This document shows positions 59,396-64,000 of a stretch of DNA of 64,000 nt, piece after piece. A program made the translations under genes and the position numbers. The stretch lies in the NCBI RefSeq assembly GCF_009601165.1, contig NZ_WIRE01000001.1, positions 124,001-188,000 on the forward strand, read 5' to 3'. Numbering within the stretch: position 1 is the stretch's first letter; every line of letters begins with the position of its first letter. A model generated the notes under the pieces. That model was not told the DNA's origin, did no database searches, and saw only the letters and a program-made list of their open reading frames with translations. This DNA comes from Alcanivorax sediminis. GTDB taxonomy: Bacteria > Pseudomonadota > Gammaproteobacteria > Pseudomonadales > Alcanivoracaceae.

Positions 59396-61084
59396 ATGGG
59401 TTACAGTTTCAGCCGATTACTGGCCACCACCCTGTTGGTGTTGTTCGCCAGTCTGAGCTGGGCAGAAGAGACGCTGCAGGATATGACAGCGCCACCCCAG
59501 ACCCTTGAGGCCACTGCCGTGGACAATGTCGAGCAGGACATCGCCACCGCGCCGCCTACCCTTCAGGATATTCTTAACCAGTTGGCCAGCCGCAGCTTTG
59601 ACGATAAAGAAGCCGCTATCCGTCAACTGGCCGAGCAGGACAGCCCCCGCGTGGTCCCCCTGCTCAACGCGCTGATGGATCGCGATCTGGTCCATAACCG
59701 CAAAGACGACACCATCAGTCTTGGCCGCAAGGAAGATGGCCAGTGGTTACTGCTGGATCCGGTCAGCGAACAGGAAATTGGCTACGTGGACAGCCGCGCC
59801 GCGCGCCCGGTCGTCATCAACAATCGCCTGCGCACCGTACTCAACAACCAGCTTGCACTTTTCGCGCTCAACAGCGCTGACAGCGAGCAGCGTGTTCAGG
59901 CCGCGGAACAGTTGATTGGTAACGATGACCCCGACATGCTGGCCGCCCTGCGCCTGCGTCGGGAAAGCGAGGAAAACAGTCGCGTCATTGAGCAGATCGA
60001 CACCGCCTTGAATATTGCCGCGCTCGGCAGTGATGAGCTGACCGCCCGACTGAATGCCATCGACGCACTCGCCAGCAACCTGCACCCGGAAGTGAAGAAT
60101 CGTCTCAACTCACGCCTGCAGAGCACCGACAGTGCCGCCGAGAAAAAAGCCCTGGAAAAAGCGCTGTCACGCATTGATGCAAGGATCAAGAATTTCCAGA
60201 CCGCCGACACCTTGTTCTTTGGTCTGAGTCTGGGCTCGGTACTGCTACTGGCGGCCATTGGCCTGGCCATCACCTTCGGAGTCATGGGCGTGATCAACAT
60301 GGCCCATGGTGAACTGATCATGCTCGGTGCCTACACTACCTACGTAGTGCAACAGCTGCTGCCCAATAGTCACGAGTGGTCCCTAATCGTGGCAGTGCCA
60401 GCAGCCTTCCTGGTCTCCGCAGTAGTCGGCATGCTGATTGAACGTTTTGTCATCCGCTTCCTGTATGGCCGCCCTCTGGAAACCCTGCTGGCGACGTTCG
60501 GGGTCAGCCTGATTCTTCAGCAAGCCGTCCGCGTGATTTTCTCTCCACTGAATCGCACCGTCATTACCCCGGACTGGATGAGTGGGGCGCTGGAAATTAA
60601 TCCGGTGTTCTCGCTCACCTACAACCGGCTCTACATCATTTTCTTTGCTCTCGCAGTCTTCCTTGGCCTGCTGACGTTGCTTAAGAAAACCCGCCTGGGC
60701 CTGCAAGTCCGCGCGGTCAGCCAGAACCGCACCACTGCCCGGGCATTGGGGATCCGCAGCGAGCGGGTCAATGCGCTCACCTTTGGCCTGGGTTCCGGTA
60801 TTGCCGGTATCGCCGGGGTGGCGCTGGCGCAGCTCACCAACGTGGGACCCAATCTGGGCCAGAGCTACATCATCGATTCCTTCATGGTGGTGGTGTTTGG
60901 CGGCGTCGGAAACCTGTGGGGCACGCTCACTGCTGCCTTCGGTCTCGGCATCGCCAACAAGCTGCTCGAGCCCATGGCCGGTGCGGTACTGGCCAAGATT
61001 CTGGTACTGATCTTCATCATCCTGTTTATTCAGCGCAAACCCCGCGGACTGTTCCCGCAACGTGGCCGGGCAGCGGAGGATTAA
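59396..61084 (+). CDS. urtB: Urea ABC transporter permease UrtB (long form)
   Basis: Branched-chain-amino-acid-type (LivH) permease subunit. It has 562 residues: signal peptide MGYSFSRLLATTLLVLFASLSWA, then a periplasmic helical domain of about 250 residues, then about eight membrane segments from residue 275 (GLAITFGVMGVINMAHGELIMLGAYTTYV is the conserved LivH motif). Short UrtB proteins lack the N-terminal domain. The ATG follows GTAAGGAG. urtC begins 1 nt after its stop. Confidence 0.95.
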   Translation: MGYSFSRLLATTLLVLFASLSWAEETLQDMTAPPQTLEATAVDNVEQDIATAPPTLQDILNQLASRSFDDKEAAIRQLAEQDSPRVVPLLNALMDRDLVHNRKDDTISLGRKEDGQWLLLDPVSEQEIGYVDSRAARPVVINNRLRTVLNNQLALFALNSADSEQRVQAAEQLIGNDDPDMLAALRLRRESEENSRVIEQIDTALNIAALGSDELTARLNAIDALASNLHPEVKNRLNSRLQSTDSAAEKKALEKALSRIDARIKNFQTADTLFFGLSLGSVLLLAAIGLAITFGVMGVINMAHGELIMLGAYTTYVVQQLLPNSHEWSLIVAVPAAFLVSAVVGMLIERFVIRFLYGRPLETLLATFGVSLILQQAVRVIFSPLNRTVITPDWMSGALEINPVFSLTYNRLYIIFFALAVFLGLLTLLKKTRLGLQVRAVSQNRTTARALGIRSERVNALTFGLGSGIAGIAGVALAQLTNVGPNLGQSYIIDSFMVVVFGGVGNLWGTLTAAFGLGIANKLLEPMAGAVLAKILVLIFIILFIQRKPRGLFPQRGRAAED

Positions 61085-61085
61085 A

Positions 61086-62243
61086 ATGCGAGATTCCACA
61101 TTCAAGGGTGCGCTCAGTGACCGCACCGCCAAAACCTTCATGGGCGTGTTGTTCGGTGCCACCCTGCTGGTGACATTGCTCAACCAGATCTTCCCGCCGG
61201 ATTCAGCTCTACATGTGAGCGCCTACACAGTGACACTGCTGGGCAAGTACCTGTGCTACGCACTGTTGGCACTGGCGCTGGATCTGGTGTGGGGCTACTG
61301 CGGGATTCTCAGCCTCGGCCATGGCGCCTTCTTTGCGCTGGGCGGTTATGCCATGGGCATGTACCTGATGCGCCAGATCGGCGACCGTGGCGTCTATGGC
61401 AATGCGGTACTGCCAGACTTCATGGTGTTCCTGAACTGGAGTGAACTGCCCTGGTACTGGCAGGGCTTTGACCAGTTCTGGTTTGCCGCGCTGATGATCC
61501 TGCTGGTACCCGGCCTGTTGGCCTTTGTGTTTGGCTGGCTGGCATTCCGATCCCGTGTCACTGGCGTCTATCTGTCGATCATTACCCAGGCGCTGACCTA
61601 TGCGCTGATGCTGGCGTTCTTCCGCAACGAACTGGGCTTTGGCGGCAACAACGGCCTCACCGACTTCAAGGACTTGCTCGGCTTCTCGTTGCAATCTGAC
61701 GGTACCCGCGTGGCGTTATTAATGGCCACCGCCATTGCACTGGCTCTGGCCTTTGTCCTTTGTCGCTGGATTACCGGCAGTAAGTTGGGTCGCGTGGTGC
61801 TGGCTGTCCGTGACGCAGAATCCCGCGCCCGCTTCATCGGCTATCGCACGGAGCATTACAAGTTGTGGGTTTTCACCGTCAGCGCCATTCTGGCGGGCAT
61901 CGCCGGCGCGTTATACGTGCCCCAGGTTGGCATCATCAACCCGGGTGAGTTCTCTCCTCTCAATTCTATTGAGTTGGTGGTATGGGTTGCCGTGGGCGGG
62001 CGCGCCACACTTTACGGTGCCGTGATTGGCGCCATCCTGGTGAATTACGGCAAAACCGTATTTACCGGGATCATGCCAGAGGCCTGGCTATTTGCTCTGG
62101 GCGGGCTATTCGTGGCAGTGACGGTATTCATGCCCCACGGGATTGTCGGACTGGTGGAAAAACACTGGCCAGGCATCAAACAGAAGTTCATGAAATCCCC
62201 CTCGAATAACGACACACCCATGGCACAGGGAGAACAGTCATGA
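61086..62243 (+). CDS. urtC: Urea ABC transporter permease UrtC
   Basis: LivM-type permease subunit. It has 385 residues with about ten membrane segments. LDLVWGYCGILSLGHGAFFALGGYAMGMYL is the hallmark LivM/UrtC segment, and GRVVLAVRDAESRARFIGY is the cytoplasmic coupling loop. GGAGG lies before the ATG. Its stop overlaps the urtD start by 4 nt (ATGA). Confidence 0.95.
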   Translation: MRDSTFKGALSDRTAKTFMGVLFGATLLVTLLNQIFPPDSALHVSAYTVTLLGKYLCYALLALALDLVWGYCGILSLGHGAFFALGGYAMGMYLMRQIGDRGVYGNAVLPDFMVFLNWSELPWYWQGFDQFWFAALMILLVPGLLAFVFGWLAFRSRVTGVYLSIITQALTYALMLAFFRNELGFGGNNGLTDFKDLLGFSLQSDGTRVALLMATAIALALAFVLCRWITGSKLGRVVLAVRDAESRARFIGYRTEHYKLWVFTVSAILAGIAGALYVPQVGIINPGEFSPLNSIELVVWVAVGGRATLYGAVIGAILVNYGKTVFTGIMPEAWLFALGGLFVAVTVFMPHGIVGLVEKHWPGIKQKFMKSPSNNDTPMAQGEQS

Positions 62244-63085
62244 GTGCACTGGACAACCTGCGCGAAACCTTTCGCCGCGATCAGGTGTTCGACTTCATGC
62301 GTCAGGGCACCCGTGCAGTGGCACCGGGTCAACTGGATGCCGGGGACGGCAAGAACATCCTCTATCTGGAAGACATCACCGTCAGCTTCGATGGGTTCAA
62401 GGCGCTCAATGACCTGACCCTTTATATCAAGACCGGAGAGCTGCGTTGCATCATCGGCCCCAACGGCGCAGGTAAGTCCACCATGATGGATGTGATCACC
62501 GGCAAGACTCGTCCGGACAGCGGCACCTGCTTTTTTGGTCAGACACTGGATCTCACCCGACTCAGCGAAACCGATATTGCTACCGCCGGTATCGGTCGCA
62601 AGTTCCAGAAGCCTACCGTGTTCCCGGAACACACGGCCTTCGAGAATCTGGAGCTGGCCATGAACGATGCCAAAGGCACCTGGCATTCGCTGTTCACCCG
62701 TCTCAGTGGTGAGCAGAAGAGCTGGATCGAAGAAACCCTGTATACGGTGGGTCTGCTTGACGATCGTCACAAAGTGGCAGGGCTTCTGTCCCATGGTCAG
62801 AAGCAGTGGCTGGAAATTGGCATGGTACTGATGCAGAAGCCACAACTGCTATTGGTGGACGAACCCATCGCTGGCATGACCCGTCAGGAAGTGGAACGCA
62901 CCGGCCAGTTGCTGCAGAGCCTGGCAGGCAAACATTCCGTGGTCGTGGTCGAACACGATATGGAATTCATTCGCTCCATCGCCTCCACTGTCACGGTGCT
63001 GCATCAGGGTAGCGTGCTGGCCGAAGGCAGCATGGATCAGGTACAGAATGATCCAAAGGTGATTGAGGTTTATCTGGGTGAATAA
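62240..63085 (+). CDS. urtD: Urea ABC transporter ATP-binding protein UrtD
   Basis: LivG-type ATPase. It has 281 residues. Walker A is GPNGAGKST, the signature LSHGQKQWLEIGM, Walker B LLLVDEPIAGMT, and the H-loop His in VVVVEHDMEF. An N-terminal extension of about 40 residues precedes the ATPase fold, as in other UrtD proteins. The next gene, urtE, is separated by a 208-nt gap filled with a compound repeat. Confidence 0.95.
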   Translation: MSALDNLRETFRRDQVFDFMRQGTRAVAPGQLDAGDGKNILYLEDITVSFDGFKALNDLTLYIKTGELRCIIGPNGAGKSTMMDVITGKTRPDSGTCFFGQTLDLTRLSETDIATAGIGRKFQKPTVFPEHTAFENLELAMNDAKGTWHSLFTRLSGEQKSWIEETLYTVGLLDDRHKVAGLLSHGQKQWLEIGMVLMQKPQLLLVDEPIAGMTRQEVERTGQLLQSLAGKHSVVVVEHDMEFIRSIASTVTVLHQGSVLAEGSMDQVQNDPKVIEVYLGE

Positions 63086-63094
63086 CCGGCTGCT

Positions 63095-63263
63095 GTAGGA
63101 GCGCCGCTTGAGGCGCGAAGGAATCAGCAGCGAGCAACGAGTTTCGAGTAACGAAAATCCAGACCTGGCGGAGTTTAGGGGTTGGTTCTCGAAACTCGCT
63201 TCTCGTAACTCGAAACTGGTTTCGCGCCTCTCCAAGCAAAGCGAATAACCGGCGCTCCTACAG
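63095..63263. repeat. Compound repeat O: REP-like inverted pair enclosing heptad arms
   Basis: Outer arms: CTGTAGGAGCGCCG (63095-63108) and AGGCGCGAA (63113-63121) are matched by TTCGCGCCT (63221-63229) and CGGCGCTCCTACAG (63250-63263). GTAGGAGCG-type sequences are known REP elements of pseudomonads and relatives. Inner arms: CGAGCAA, CGAGTTT, CGAGTAA, CGAAAAT (63131-63158) and CTCGAAA, CTCGCTT, CTCGTAA, CTCGAAA (63188-63215). It separates urtD from urtE. Confidence 0.88.
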
Positions 63264-63293
63264 TGGCCAGAAGCTTTTTACGGAGTAAAAACC

Positions 63294-63989
63294 GTGTTGA
63301 AACTGAACAACGTCAACCAGTACTACGACGAATCCCACACCCTCTGGGATGTGGATCTGGGGCTTACCAAGGGCGAATGCCTGTGCGTCATGGGCCGTAA
63401 CGGTGTGGGCAAGACCACGCTGCTGAAGACCATCATGGGACTGCTGCCGGTGAAAAGCGGCAGCATTGAATTTGACGGTCAGGACTTTGCCAGACAGGCG
63501 GCCGAAGAACGCGCCCGCGCCGGCATTGGCTATGTGCCCCAGGGTCGTGAAATTTTCCCGCTGCTGACCGTGGAAGAAAATCTGGAAACTGGCCTTCAGG
63601 CGCGACCGGATCGCAGCAAGAAAATTCCGGATCGTATTTATGATCTCTTCCCGGTATTGCATGAAATGCGTAACCGTCGTGGTGGAGACCTGTCCGGTGG
63701 CCAGCAACAACAGTTAGCCATCGGTCGCGCGCTGGCGCTGGACCCAAAGCTGTTGATTCTGGACGAGCCCACCGAAGGTATTCAACCCAACATCGTCGAC
63801 ATGATCGGCCGGGTGATCAAGACACTGAACAAGGAAGAAGGGCTGACGGTTCTTCTGGTGGAACAGAAGCTGCATTTCGCCCGCGCCACCGCGGATCGCT
63901 TTGCCATTCTCGACCGCGGTAGCAAGGTGGCGGAAGGGGGCATGGGGGAGCTGGATGATCGCCTGATCAAGGAGTTTTTGACTGTGTAG
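63294..63989 (+). CDS. urtE: Urea ABC transporter ATP-binding protein UrtE
   Basis: LivF-type ATPase. It has 231 residues. Walker A is GRNGVGKTTLL, the signature LSGGQQQQLAIGRAL, Walker B LLILDEPTEGIQPN, and the H-loop position has Gln in LLVEQKL, usual for LivF. It starts with GTG at 63294 after CGGAG. The stop is inside the window, so the transporter is complete. The repeat upstream could reduce its expression relative to urtD. Confidence 0.95.
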   Translation: MLKLNNVNQYYDESHTLWDVDLGLTKGECLCVMGRNGVGKTTLLKTIMGLLPVKSGSIEFDGQDFARQAAEERARAGIGYVPQGREIFPLLTVEENLETGLQARPDRSKKIPDRIYDLFPVLHEMRNRRGGDLSGGQQQQLAIGRALALDPKLLILDEPTEGIQPNIVDMIGRVIKTLNKEEGLTVLLVEQKLHFARATADRFAILDRGSKVAEGGMGELDDRLIKEFLTV

Positions 63990-64000
63990 AGGGCAGTCAT

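Overview
The window reads as a chromosomal segment of a GC-rich gammaproteobacterium of the Pseudomonas/Oceanospirillales type. Two gene orders support this: hemB, ppk, ppx, trxA, rho, ubiD, and parC, parE, yqiA, cpdA, yqiB, nudF, thiC, tolC, waaA. Both are the arrangement I know from Pseudomonas and its relatives. Many esterases, a Baeyer-Villiger monooxygenase operon and two PF10118 ferritin-like proteins suggest an Alcanivorax-like hydrocarbon degrader. That genus call is inference; no rRNA or tRNA gene is present to test it.

Layout. 1-2.5 kb: EF-P and both of its beta-lysylation enzymes (epmB cut by the window edge, efp, epmA). 2.5-7.3 kb: a DUF1176 protein and three alpha/beta hydrolases. 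7.4-9 kb: a VOC, greB, DUF502 operon. 9.1-19.2 kb: hemB, a MarR regulator facing a hydrolase, ppk (with a Pho box), ppx, trxA, rho, ubiD. 19.4-22.5 kb: two Tat-signal enzymes and an OB-fold-like exported protein. 22.6-30 kb: PF10118, amidase, an MDR oxidoreductase, and a PF10118, SDR, BVMO operon. 30-35.4 kb: DUF2780, a UPF0126 channel, CvfB, DUF2058, DUF4262-like, an outer-membrane barrel and an acyltransferase. 35.4-47.8 kb: topoisomerase IV and the conserved nudF/tolC neighbourhood. 47.8-51.3 kb: an FAD oxidoreductase, an aldo/keto reductase, a small exported protein and a patatin. 51.6-64 kb: a complete urea block: allophanate hydrolase, urea carboxylase, a GntR regulator and the UrtABCDE transporter, with a sigma-54 promoter and a palindromic operator in front.

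The most unusual signal is not a gene. About 16 intergenic islands carry degenerate tandem repeats with a strict 7-bp period. Their sequence families differ from island to island (for example GTTAACT/GTTCACT, CTCGAAA/CTCGTTA, GACGCCG/GATGCCT, AAGCTTC/AAGCTGC, GTTGAAA/GTTCAAA). Most islands have two inverted arms around a GC-rich or terminator-bearing core. The arms often run into neighbouring stop codons, so the last residues of several proteins are written in repeat units. I know of no name for this class in this group of bacteria.

No tRNA, rRNA, CRISPR array, insertion sequence or prophage gene was seen. Start sites were chosen from ribosome binding sites and family N-termini, so they often differ from the longest open frame.
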